The notes: generated by a model not told the origin, from the letters alone. Positions 8,908-15,777 are shown, numbered from the stretch's first letter. The stretch is DNA of 16,407 nucleotides from Phycisphaerae bacterium (GCA_022842805.1 JALHOX010000041.1:1-16407), one strand, 5' to 3'. Translations and numbers: made by a program.

Positions 8908-8913
8908 AGTATA
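8908..8913 (-). promoter_or_regulatory. Candidate -10 element for the M14 carboxypeptidase gene
   Basis: TATACT on the minus strand, 5 of 6 to the sigma70 consensus, stands out in a GC-rich gap between the S8 protease stop and the M14 start. The expected -35 position 17 nt upstream holds CGGTCC, which is poor. If used, the leader would be roughly 85-90 nt. It would let the carboxypeptidase be expressed separately from the upstream protease. Confidence 0.35.
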
Positions 8914-8967
8914 AGGAGCCCCCCGCCGTCGGACCGAAAAATTGCTTCGCGCTACGACCGAATCGCC

Positions 8968-11181
8968 CTATTGCGTCAGCAGCGCCACAAACGCGCCGAT
9001 ATCCGCCACCGTTACAAAACCATCTTCATTCACATCGCCGCGGCGAATTTCGCAGCCGGGATATTGCAGGGCGTAGGCGGCGGGGTCGATCAGGGCATTC
9101 ACGAAACCGCCGATGTCGGCGACGGTGACGAAGCCGTCGCAGTTCATGTCGCCGATCGCGCCTAGGAGTAGAAAATCGGCCGACGCCACCAGCGAGAAGC
9201 GCTGCGTGCCAATCGCGGTCGGTGCGCTGGATACTTCGATCCGCCAGCCGCCGGCAACCGGCGAATCAACGACCACCTGCTCCATCACGTTGCGCGTGTC
9301 CGGCCCGGTTCGCACCGCCGCCGCGCCCGGATTGGCCGGATCGAGCGTCCATGGCCAATGGGTGACGGCGCCGCTGGGGTCGATCAGCTTCAGATTGAGA
9401 TCGTTGATGAGAGCGTTCACGACGTTTGGCGCGGCCGCGGGATCGTCCCATGCGAGCGTCACGCGGAGCGACCCGCCGCCCGCGACGACCGGGATCGAGT
9501 AGCTGCGCGTCTCGCCGCTGGCGATATCGTCTTCGAGAAAGCGCTGCTGCTCGATCACGTCAATCGCGGGCAGCACGCGAACCGAGCCATAGCCCGTCTG
9601 GTAGTCCGGCCCGACATTGCCGAGATCGACCGCCGTGTGTGCGAAGATCGCTTTGTAGGTCGAATTGCGCGGATCGGTCGCGCCCGGGAACGCATCGCGA
9701 TAGGCCTGAAGCAGCAGCGCCGAGAGGCCCGACACGGTGGGTGCAGACATCGATGTGCCGCACATCATCGTGTAGCTCGTGTCGTCGAAGAACGAAGTCG
9801 AGGTCACACCGCCGTCGCCGGCCGTCTGGCAACCGGGCGCGACGAAGTCGGGCTTCAGGCGTCCGTCGTCGGTCGGGCCGAAGCTGCTGAAACTCGACAC
9901 CGTGTCCGTATCCGCTTGAACACTGCCGACGCATAGAGCGTTTTTGCAGGTCGCGGGCGGGGCCATCGTTGCAAATGAGGTGCCGCAGCGCCCGACCGAG
10001 CGCTCGTTGCCATTCGAAAAGACCACGCACAGCGGCCGACCCAGCGAGCCGCGCACGATTGCATCGACAAGTGCCGGTGTGGCGCCGTAGTCGCCCAGAA
10101 ACGAGCAGGGCTGACCATTGGCGGAGATGTTGGAACCGACCGAGTTGTTGGCGATCGCAACGCCGAAAGTCAGGGCGTTGGCGTAGCTGGCTTCGAGGTC
10201 GCCGGGATTGGTGTAGAGCGGAACGCCCGTGCCGCCCGCGGTGGAGAAGGCGTAGGACTCCAGCGTAGCGCCGGGGGCCATGCCCGCGTGAAGCCCGGCG
10301 CTCGCGGCGCCGCTGCCCAGGATCGTTCCCGCGACGTGCGTGGCGTGGTTGCGAGCCGCCGCGGTGTCGCGAATCGAGACGCGCCCGCCGAAGTCGGTGT
10401 GCGTGGCGCGAACCGTGCCGCCGTCGTAGATCATCAGCGACACGCCGCTGCCATCGAGATCGATCGGCAGGCTCTGGGCCACATCGGCCCCGACGCGGCT
10501 GCGAATCTCGGCGTTGTTTTCGCCCAGCGCGGGCAGCGCCGGCTCGATGTACTTCACGCTCGCGTCTTGGGCGAGCTTTGAAATCTGATCGCGCGGCAAC
10601 TCAACCACGAAGCCGTTCAGGCTCTCGATCACGTCGACGATCAACCCGCCGCGGGCCGCAAGCGCCGGCTCGCCGACGGCGAAAAGATCGACATCGCTCT
10701 GAAAGAGCACATACGCCGGTATGTAATCGGTCACGACCGGCACAGGCAGACCGGCGGGATTCGCGAATGCCGCGGCGAGCTTCCACTCGGCGCGAAACGG
10801 CTCGACCGCGACGATCGCATCGTGCGCGCGAACTGCGGCTAGATCGGCATCGCCCTCGACCCGCGCCAGCCGCACGCCCTCGCCGAGCGAATCGAGCAGC
10901 TTCACGCCGGCGCGATGCAGCGCCTGCCGACCGGCCGCGTCCAGATCCGCTTTCAGCCGAAGGACGACATACGTCTCGCGGGCTGCGTCGAGTTTGGTCG
11001 CGACCACGGCGGGCGATTGGCTCGCCAGCGTCACGTCGCCGGATTGGAACCGCACGACCGCATCGCTCGCGAATGTCGAAGCCGCCGCGACCGCGACGCA
11101 CGACGTCAGCCGCGCGAGAGCGCGAAGCGGGCGAGCCGGTCCGAAACCGATAGCGCGACGAGCAGGCGGCATGGATTTCAT
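8968..11181 (-). CDS. Secreted subtilisin-family protease (S8, Kp43-like) with dockerin-like C-terminus
   Basis: An exported serine endopeptidase of 737 residues from ATG 11181. A basic N-terminus and a hydrophobic segment at about 26-38 form the signal peptide. The catalytic triad is complete: D253 in IYDGG, H279 in HATHVAG (Ala for the usual Gly) and S477 in GTSMSAP, with oxyanion N392 in SNGNE. The beta-sandwich after the catalytic domain (about 555-670: LRVTLAWDDP, LINDLNLKLIDPSG, NVMEQVVVDSPVAGGW) is typical of Kp43-type subtilases. The long pro-region contains two copies of an inhibitor-like unit (about 71-133 and 157-219). Residues 677-737 are the duplicated dockerin-like module (C681, C710). 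The start is uncertain: GTG 11187, ATG 11181 (a TACACT -10 six nt upstream would make it leaderless) or ATG 11172 (GGAG ten nt upstream). The M14 carboxypeptidase follows on the same strand. Confidence 0.93.
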   Translation of the reverse strand: MKSMPPARRAIGFGPARPLRALARLTSCVAVAAASTFASDAVVRFQSGDVTLASQSPAVVATKLDAARETYVVLRLKADLDAAGRQALHRAGVKLLDSLGEGVRLARVEGDADLAAVRAHDAIVAVEPFRAEWKLAAAFANPAGLPVPVVTDYIPAYVLFQSDVDLFAVGEPALAARGGLIVDVIESLNGFVVELPRDQISKLAQDASVKYIEPALPALGENNAEIRSRVGADVAQSLPIDLDGSGVSLMIYDGGTVRATHTDFGGRVSIRDTAAARNHATHVAGTILGSGAASAGLHAGMAPGATLESYAFSTAGGTGVPLYTNPGDLEASYANALTFGVAIANNSVGSNISANGQPCSFLGDYGATPALVDAIVRGSLGRPLCVVFSNGNERSVGRCGTSFATMAPPATCKNALCVGSVQADTDTVSSFSSFGPTDDGRLKPDFVAPGCQTAGDGGVTSTSFFDDTSYTMMCGTSMSAPTVSGLSALLLQAYRDAFPGATDPRNSTYKAIFAHTAVDLGNVGPDYQTGYGSVRVLPAIDVIEQQRFLEDDIASGETRSYSIPVVAGGGSLRVTLAWDDPAAAPNVVNALINDLNLKLIDPSGAVTHWPWTLDPANPGAAAVRTGPDTRNVMEQVVVDSPVAGGWRIEVSSAPTAIGTQRFSLVASADFLLLGAIGDMNCDGFVTVADIGGFVNALIDPAAYALQYPGCEIRRGDVNEDGFVTVADIGAFVALLTQ
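8971..9153 (-). repeat. Dockerin-like module, copy 2 (end of S8 protease)
   Basis: Same architecture as copy 1: two DxNxDGFVTVADI loops with following helices FVNALI and FVALLT, and cysteines C681 and C710 spaced 29 residues. Segment 9125-9153 is identical in DNA to 6695-6723. Confidence 0.85.
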
Positions 11182-11187
11182 CTCCAC

Positions 11188-11193
11188 AGTGTA
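11188..11193 (-). promoter_or_regulatory. Candidate -10 element for the S8 protease gene
   Basis: TACACT on the minus strand is followed by exactly 6 nt and then ATG 11181, the spacing expected if transcription starts on the A of the start codon. There is no recognisable -35. An alternative reading is an SD-led start at ATG 11172 using GGAG at 11183-11186. Confidence 0.3.
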
Positions 11194-11401
11194 GGCGCGC
11201 GGATCGACTTCGCCGCGAGCGGACGGGCAATAGGAATCGGCCGCCTGATAAACCGTCGTCCGCCGGCCGGCATTCCCGCGTTCGCCGGTGGCATATTGGC
11301 AAGAGTCTGATAAGCCGGGGCAGAGGTACAGCGGCCCGCCAATCGGACTTCAACGGCGCGGGCGACGCCTTCGAAGCCGACTTGGCCGCAAGCTGCACAG
11401 T

Positions 11402-11430
11402 TTGCCACCTGCCTGCCCCGCCGCCATACT
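11402..11430 (+). promoter_or_regulatory. Sigma70-type promoter of yebC
   Basis: TTGCCA (11402-11407, 5 of 6 to TTGACA) and CATACT (11425-11430, 4 of 6 to TATAAT) are separated by exactly 17 nt. Transcription would start near 11437, giving a leader of about 29 nt that contains GAGG (11453-11456) 9 nt before the yebC ATG. The rest of the 11188-11465 divergent gap shows no gene. Confidence 0.55.
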
Positions 11431-11465
11431 GAGTTTTTCGACTCTCCCGACCGAGGTTTTCCGAA

Positions 11466-12215
11466 ATGGCCGGACATTCTCATTGGGCCAAGATCAAACG
11501 CGCCAAGGCCGTCACCGACGCTCGCCGTGGCAAGCACTGGAGCAAGCTCTCGCGCGCCATCATCGTCGCCGCCCGCATCGGCGGGCCTGATCCGACGATG
11601 AACTTTGCGTTGCGCTACGCCATCGAGGCCGCCCGCGACGAAAACATGCCGCGCGACACGATCGAACGCGCCATCAAACGCGGCAGCGGCGAAGGCGAGG
11701 CCGACAGCTTCATCGACATGAACTACGAGGGCTACGCCCCCGGCGGCGCCGCCATCTTCTGCACCGCCCTCACCGACAACCGCACCCGCACCGCCGGCGA
11801 AATCCGCAATCTCTTTGAACACCGCGGCGGCACCCTCGGCGCCAGCGGCTGCGTGGCCTGGATGTTCACGAAGCGCGGCGTGCTGAATTTCGCCAAGGCG
11901 GCGGCGAGCGAAGACCGCATCACCGAAATCGCGATCGACGCCGGGGCGGACGACGTGCAGGCCGGCGAGCAGGGCTACGAAGTCTCCTGCCCGCCCGATG
12001 CGTTTGTAGCGGTGCGGACGGCTTTCGAGCAGGCGGGGCTGAAGCCGGAGTCGGCGGAAATCACGATGGTCGCCTCAAACAACATCACGCTCTCGGGCGA
12101 GAACGCGGAGAAGGCGCTAAAGCTCATCGAAGCGCTCGAAGATCACGACGATATCCAGAAGGTGTACAGCAATCTGGATATCTCGGATGAAGAGGCGGAG
12201 CGATTGTCGGGCTAA
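11466..12215 (+). CDS. yebC: YebC/PmpR (TACO1) family protein
   Basis: A 249-residue protein with the full family pattern: N-terminal MAGHSHWAKIKRAKAVTDARRGK, differing from the common start in HSHW for HSKW; NMPRDTIERAIKRGSGE (57-73); YEGYAPGGAAI (85-95); ALTDNRTRTAGEIRN (99-113); GGTLGASGCVAWMF (118-131); and the C-terminal KVYSNLDI. The family was first described as transcriptional regulators. More recent work on YebC/TACO1 points to a role in translation, easing ribosome stalling on proline-rich stretches. Here it is not next to ruvC, a frequent neighbour in other bacteria. A good sigma70-like promoter and a GAGG ribosome site lie upstream, and a hairpin lies after the stop, so it is probably a single-gene transcript. 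Confidence 0.95.
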   Translation: MAGHSHWAKIKRAKAVTDARRGKHWSKLSRAIIVAARIGGPDPTMNFALRYAIEAARDENMPRDTIERAIKRGSGEGEADSFIDMNYEGYAPGGAAIFCTALTDNRTRTAGEIRNLFEHRGGTLGASGCVAWMFTKRGVLNFAKAAASEDRITEIAIDAGADDVQAGEQGYEVSCPPDAFVAVRTAFEQAGLKPESAEITMVASNNITLSGENAEKALKLIEALEDHDDIQKVYSNLDISDEEAERLSG

Positions 12216-12236
12216 GCATCGATCGGCGATGAGTAG

Positions 12237-12257
12237 CGGCCTGCGGCTCGCAGGCCG
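12237..12257. terminator. Hairpin between convergent yebC and mqnD
   Basis: A perfect 9-bp stem CGGCCTGCG / CGCAGGCCG with a GCT loop lies in the 55-nt gap between the two stop codons. It lacks a T-run on either strand. Its position between convergent genes suggests a bidirectional terminator or transcript-end structure. A smaller repeat (CATCG-ATCGG-CGATG, 12217-12231) is adjacent. Confidence 0.5.
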
Positions 12258-12270
12258 ACGAAACCGCGCC

Positions 12271-13116
12271 CTACCCCACAAACTCAATCGGCCCAATCTG
12301 CGGCACCAGGCCCGCCGCCGCGCCGCGCGCCAGCAGCGTTTGCACCGCCTCGCGCCCGCGCGGGCCGTAGTCGACCGTCCAGTCGTTCACGTACATGCCC
12401 ACAAACCGGTCGGCCAGCGCCAGGTCGAGACCGCGGCCATACTTGAGCGCGTGCTTCACCGCCTCGGCCCGATGGTCGAGGCTGTAGCGAATGCTCTGCT
12501 GAATCAGCCGCGTGACCTCGCGACACGTCGCCTCGCCCAGATCGCGACGCACTACGTTTCCGCCCAAGGGCAGCGGCAGCCCCGTTTGCTCCTGCCACCA
12601 GACGCCCAGGTCGACGACCAGATGCAGCCCCTCGCGCTGATAGGTGATCTGGCCTTCGTGGATCAGCAGACCGGCGTCGACCTTTCCCGCCTTCACCTCG
12701 TGCGGAATCTCGTCGAACATCACCACCTTGGGCGTAAACGCGTCTTTGCCCAGGCAAAGCTGCAGCGCCAGATAGGCCGTCGTCATCTTGCCGGGCACGG
12801 CGATCGTTTTGCCGCGGAGCTGCTCCAGCGTCGTCGGTTTGGTGGTCACGATCATCGGCCCATAGCCGTCGCCCATGCTGGAGCCGCAGGTCATCAGCGC
12901 ATAGCGATCGGCGACATACGGGTAGGCGTGAATGCTGACGGCGCTCACCTCATAGACGCCGCGCATCGCCCGATCGTTCAGGGTTTGAATGTCGTCGAGG
13001 ATGTGCTCGAACTGATAGCCGTCGTGCCGTACGCCGCCCGAAGACAGGCCGTAAAACATAAAGGCGTCGTCCGGGTCGGGGCTGTGGGCGATGCGGATGA
13101 GCTTGGGCGGGTTCAT
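12271..13116 (-). CDS. mqnD: 1,4-dihydroxy-6-naphthoate synthase (MqnD), menaquinone biosynthesis
   Basis: A 281-residue protein of the MqnA/MqnD family with a periplasmic-binding-protein-like fold but no signal peptide, so cytoplasmic. By family knowledge MqnD converts cyclic dehypoxanthinyl futalosine to 1,4-dihydroxy-6-naphthoate in the futalosine pathway. Signature segments are SPDPDDAFMFYGL (12-24, usually SPCPNDTF), DDIQTLN (41-47), GPMIVTTK (86-93), AVPGKMTTAYLALQL (106-120), LLIHEGQITY (150-159, with H153 at the place of the conserved histidine) and VVDLGVWWQEQTGLPLPLGG (167-186). The last is nearly the same as in the Thermus enzyme as I recall it. ATG 13116 gives the usual family length; a much longer open frame upstream lies antisense to the esterase and is not coding. 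No other mqn gene is in the window. Confidence 0.85.
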   Translation of the reverse strand: MNPPKLIRIAHSPDPDDAFMFYGLSSGGVRHDGYQFEHILDDIQTLNDRAMRGVYEVSAVSIHAYPYVADRYALMTCGSSMGDGYGPMIVTTKPTTLEQLRGKTIAVPGKMTTAYLALQLCLGKDAFTPKVVMFDEIPHEVKAGKVDAGLLIHEGQITYQREGLHLVVDLGVWWQEQTGLPLPLGGNVVRRDLGEATCREVTRLIQQSIRYSLDHRAEAVKHALKYGRGLDLALADRFVGMYVNDWTVDYGPRGREAVQTLLARGAAAGLVPQIGPIEFVG

Positions 13117-13122
13117 GGAGAT

Positions 13123-13129
13123 TATGCTA
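13123..13129. promoter_or_regulatory. Candidate bidirectional -10 element for mqnD and the esterase
   Basis: The 7-mer TATGCTA contains TATGCT on the plus strand (13123-13128), followed by 6 nt and the esterase ATG at 13135. It also contains TAGCAT on the minus strand (13129-13124), followed by 7 nt and the mqnD ATG at 13116. Both fit the TANNNT pattern and the spacing for transcription starting at or next to the start codon. With 18 nt between the start codons there is no room for ribosome binding sites outside the genes. Confidence 0.5.
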
Positions 13130-13134
13130 GTGGG

Positions 13135-14793
13135 ATGAATGCTCTTCCAACAGCCGCCCGTGCCGGCCTGCGCCTTCGCGGGCCGGCGAACGATCTCCGC
13201 GATGTTCCGGCAACCGCCCACGGTCGAACGCTGCGTCGGCCGGCGCGGGCCCAGGGCGCGACGCTGCGTTTCGCCGCCGCCCTGGCCACTATCGCGTCGC
13301 TGCTGGCGTTTTCGGCCCGCCCGGCGCCGGCCGACGAAGCCGCGAGCGCCCCGTCGACCGCCCGTCCGCGCCTGCCCGATATCCGCATCAAGCTGGCCGA
13401 CGGCCCCGATCAGCCCCCCTACACCGGCCGCGTCTTTCTGATCTTCACCCAGGATGAAAGTCGCGAACCGCGACATCTGGTGGGCTGGTTCAGCCGCGAG
13501 CCGATCGTCGCGTTCGACGTGAAAGACCGCAAGATCGGAGAGGAGATAACACTCGCCGGCCAAAAGCCGATCGAGTTCGCGCTCGAAGCAAGCGGCCTGC
13601 CGAACGGCGCTTGGCGCGTCCAGGCCGTCATCGATCGCAACGGCGCCACGCACGAAGTCCTGAACGCGGCCGGCAACGGCTACAGCAAACCCGCCGCGCT
13701 CGATTGGACCGACGCCGGCGCGAAGCCGCTCGAACTCACGATCGACCAGACCATCCCGCGCCGCACGCCGGCCAGCAGCGACACCCGCAAACACTTCCGA
13801 CTCGAAAGCCGCCTGCTTTCCGCATTTCATGGCAAAAAAGTGGAGCAGGTCGCCAACGTCTTCCTGCCCAAGGATTACGAGAAATCGCCCGATCGCCGAT
13901 ATCCAACGGTCTACGTCATCAACGGTTTCGGCGACTCCGAAACGAGCGGTCTGGGCGGCGGCTATCAGCGAATGCTCGCGTCGGTGGACATGACCGCCGT
14001 AGTCGTCCACATCGTCGCGGACTGCGCCACGGGCCACCACGTCTTCGCCGACTCCGCCAACAACGGCCCCGTCGGCACGGCGCTGGTCGAAGAACTCATC
14101 CCGGCCCTCGAACGCGAGTTTCGCCTGATTCCGGAATCGAGCGCCCGCTACGTCACCGGCCACTCCAGCGGCGGATGGAGCAGCCTCTGGCTGCAGGTCG
14201 CCTACCCCGACACCTTCGGCGGCTGCTGGTCGACCGCGCCCGACCCGGTCGATTTCTCGGCGTTTCAGACGGTCGACATCTACGCCGCGGGCGCGAACAT
14301 GTTCACCGACGCCGAGGGCAAGCCGCGGCCCATCTCGCGGCCCGGCCGACGTGGGAAATCGCTGTTGTCGCGACAGTTTTGCGAGCTCGAAGAAGTGCTC
14401 GGCCGGGGCGGGCAGTTGCAGTCATTTGAAGCCGTCTTCAGCCCGCGCTCCGAAAGCGGCAAACCCCTGCAGCTCTGGGACCGCGCCGGCGGCGCGATCG
14501 ACCCCGCCGTCGCCAAAGCCTGGCGTAAGTACGACATTGCCGACCTGTTGCGCCGCGACTGGGACAAGCTCGGCCCCAAGCTGCGCGGCAAGATCCACAT
14601 CTGGTGTGGCGACGAGGACAGCTTTTATCTCGAAGAAGCCGTCCGTCGCCTGCAAAAGACGGTCGCCGACCTGGGCAGCGACGCAAAAATCACCATGCTT
14701 CCCGAGACCACGCACAATTTCTCGCCGGCCCAAATGACCGAAGTCGCCCGCAGCATGGCGGAACATGAGAAACAGCTTCGCCCCGGCGGCTGA
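13135..14793 (+). CDS. Secreted esterase-family alpha/beta hydrolase (Fes/esterase D-like)
   Basis: A 552-residue protein. A long basic N-terminus (1-44) precedes a hydrophobic segment (45-60) and a likely cleavage site near APADEA (64-69), so it is probably exported, though the n-region is unusually long. No in-frame ATG, GTG or TTG offers a shorter start before the hydrophobic segment. Residues about 80-205 form a beta-rich domain, as in enterochelin-esterase-like proteins. The hydrolase domain (about 220-545) has NVFLPKDYEKSPDRRYP, the nucleophile elbow GHSSGGW (S344), a probable acid in GDEDSFY (D493 or D495) and H527 in TTHNFS. The family cleaves esters such as siderophore, feruloyl or acetyl esters; the substrate is not predictable here. 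The start is 18 nt from the divergent mqnD start. Confidence 0.85.
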   Translation: MNALPTAARAGLRLRGPANDLRDVPATAHGRTLRRPARAQGATLRFAAALATIASLLAFSARPAPADEAASAPSTARPRLPDIRIKLADGPDQPPYTGRVFLIFTQDESREPRHLVGWFSREPIVAFDVKDRKIGEEITLAGQKPIEFALEASGLPNGAWRVQAVIDRNGATHEVLNAAGNGYSKPAALDWTDAGAKPLELTIDQTIPRRTPASSDTRKHFRLESRLLSAFHGKKVEQVANVFLPKDYEKSPDRRYPTVYVINGFGDSETSGLGGGYQRMLASVDMTAVVVHIVADCATGHHVFADSANNGPVGTALVEELIPALEREFRLIPESSARYVTGHSSGGWSSLWLQVAYPDTFGGCWSTAPDPVDFSAFQTVDIYAAGANMFTDAEGKPRPISRPGRRGKSLLSRQFCELEEVLGRGGQLQSFEAVFSPRSESGKPLQLWDRAGGAIDPAVAKAWRKYDIADLLRRDWDKLGPKLRGKIHIWCGDEDSFYLEEAVRRLQKTVADLGSDAKITMLPETTHNFSPAQMTEVARSMAEHEKQLRPGG

Positions 14794-14812
14794 CCGACGC
14801 GCGGCCGATCGT

Positions 14813-14849
14813 CCGCGCTCGCCCCTGGGATGACGAGCGACGAGCGCGG
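14813..14849 (+). terminator. Inverted repeat after the esterase gene (possible terminator)
   Basis: CCGCGCTCG (14813-14821) and CGAGCGCGG (14841-14849) pair perfectly over 9 bp across a 19-nt loop, 20 nt after the esterase stop. The loop and the 3' arm contain a short direct repeat of GACGAGCG (14832-14839) and GACGAGCG (14839-14846 region). Only a weak T-containing stretch follows. Confidence 0.35.
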
Positions 14850-14873
14850 GCGTTCTTCCATACGCCTTGCGAA

Positions 14874-14894
14874 ATTCGCTATTCGCCATTCCCC
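14874..14894. repeat. Three tandem 7-bp units (ATTCGCY-like)
   Basis: ATTCGCT, ATTCGCC and ATTCCCC follow one another without a gap in the region between the esterase and the dockerin-like protein. The rest of 14794-15039 holds no gene that I can support. Confidence 0.4.
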
Positions 14895-15028
14895 CCTGCC
14901 CCATTTCCGCTTCGATTCCCCGCGCCGCTTTGCTACCCTATCGTGATCGCAATTCGCCCCGACGCGTGCTTCCGGAGAGCCTCGTCGGCGAACCACTGAA
15001 ACCGACCGACTGAAACTTGGAGAGGAAG

Positions 15029-15033
15029 AGGAG
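15029..15033 (+). promoter_or_regulatory. Ribosome binding site of the 245-residue secreted protein
   Basis: AGGAG with 6 nt to ATG 15040, inside a purine-rich run (15019-15033) that contains a second SD-like GGAGAGG (15019-15025). It fixes the start. Confidence 0.8.
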
Positions 15034-15039
15034 CCCCGC

Positions 15040-15777
15040 ATGATCCGCACCGCGATTCGTCCGTTCGCCGCAATCGCCGCCGGCGCCACACTCGTCGCCG
15101 GCCTGGCGCCGCTCAGCGTCGCCCGCGCCGACACGCCCACGCAGTGGTCCTACGACATCTCGACCACCGGCAACGACGTCTTTTACACCTCGCCCACGTC
15201 GATCAATCCGGCCGCCGACCTCTACGACGTCACCTCGACCATCAATCTGCTCGAAGTCCGCGTTCGCTATCTCTTCCTGAACTTCAACGTGAACGTCACC
15301 GATCAGATCCCGCCGGAGCAGCGCGTCGTCACCAATTCCGTCGTCGGCCCCGCCCCCATCACGCTCGTCAACGCCCCGGTCGTCTATCCCGCCGCCCCCG
15401 AACCGCCCGCCATCTCCGGTGACCTCTTCGTCGGCCTCAATGCCGGCGGTTTCGGCGTCGCCAATTTCACCAACGTCACGCTCGGCACGACGCAGGTCGA
15501 AGTGCCCGGCTTCGGCTTGCAGACCGTCACCATCACGCGCGTGCGCGTGGTCGGCACGATCGACGCCAAAGCGCGCGACATCCTCCTCGGCGATACCAAC
15601 TGCGACGGCTTCGTCACCGTCGGCGACATCGCGGCGTTCGTCCTGGCCCTGACCGACACCGCCGAATACACAATTCAATTTCCGAATTGCCCGATTCTGT
15701 CGGCCGACACCAATGAGGACGGCTTCGTGACGGTGGGCGACATCGCGACGTTTGTTGCGCTGCTGACCGGTCTGTAA
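15040..15777 (+). CDS. Small secreted beta-rich protein with dockerin-like C-terminus
   Basis: A 245-residue protein of unknown function. The signal peptide is clear (basic start, hydrophobic 9-25, cleavage after ARA at 30). Residues 31-180 are rich in Val, Thr and Asn with alternating strand-like segments (LEVRVRYLFLNFNVNV, TVTITRVRVVGTI), which suggests a beta sandwich of the kind seen in planctomycete surface proteins; I recognise no named family. Residues 184-245 are a duplicated dockerin-like module with two DTNxDGFVTVGDI loops and cysteines C188 and C217. The protein is thus one beta domain plus the tail found on the two proteases. A strong AGGAG ribosome site precedes it and a good hairpin terminator lies 83 nt after the stop, so it is probably transcribed alone and translated well. 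Confidence 0.85.
   Translation: MIRTAIRPFAAIAAGATLVAGLAPLSVARADTPTQWSYDISTTGNDVFYTSPTSINPAADLYDVTSTINLLEVRVRYLFLNFNVNVTDQIPPEQRVVTNSVVGPAPITLVNAPVVYPAAPEPPAISGDLFVGLNAGGFGVANFTNVTLGTTQVEVPGFGLQTVTITRVRVVGTIDAKARDILLGDTNCDGFVTVGDIAAFVLALTDTAEYTIQFPNCPILSADTNEDGFVTVGDIATFVALLTGL
15589..15774 (+). repeat. Dockerin-like module, copy 3 (end of the 245-residue protein)
   Basis: Same layout and the same 29-residue cysteine spacing as copies 1 and 2. A 20-nt run (15598-15617) is identical to both of them. The loops read DTNCDG and DTNEDG, and both halves continue FVTVGDI. Confidence 0.85.

Noticed and set aside
11178..11822. Minus-strand frame of 214 codons overlapping yebC
   Set aside because: Gly/Ala/Val-rich shadow of yebC with no signature; yebC itself is certain.
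12187..13134. N-terminal extension of the esterase frame back to 12187
   Set aside because: This part is antisense to mqnD, lacks domain features and would push the export signal more than 300 residues inside the protein.
13117..14163. N-terminal extension of the mqnD frame up to 14163
   Set aside because: It is antisense to the esterase; MqnD of normal length begins at ATG 13116.
6538..15774. Repeated NCDGFVTV-coding DNA as a mobile element or CRISPR-like array
   Set aside because: Each copy lies in frame at the end of a gene and encodes a protein module; there are no spacers, terminal repeats or transposase.
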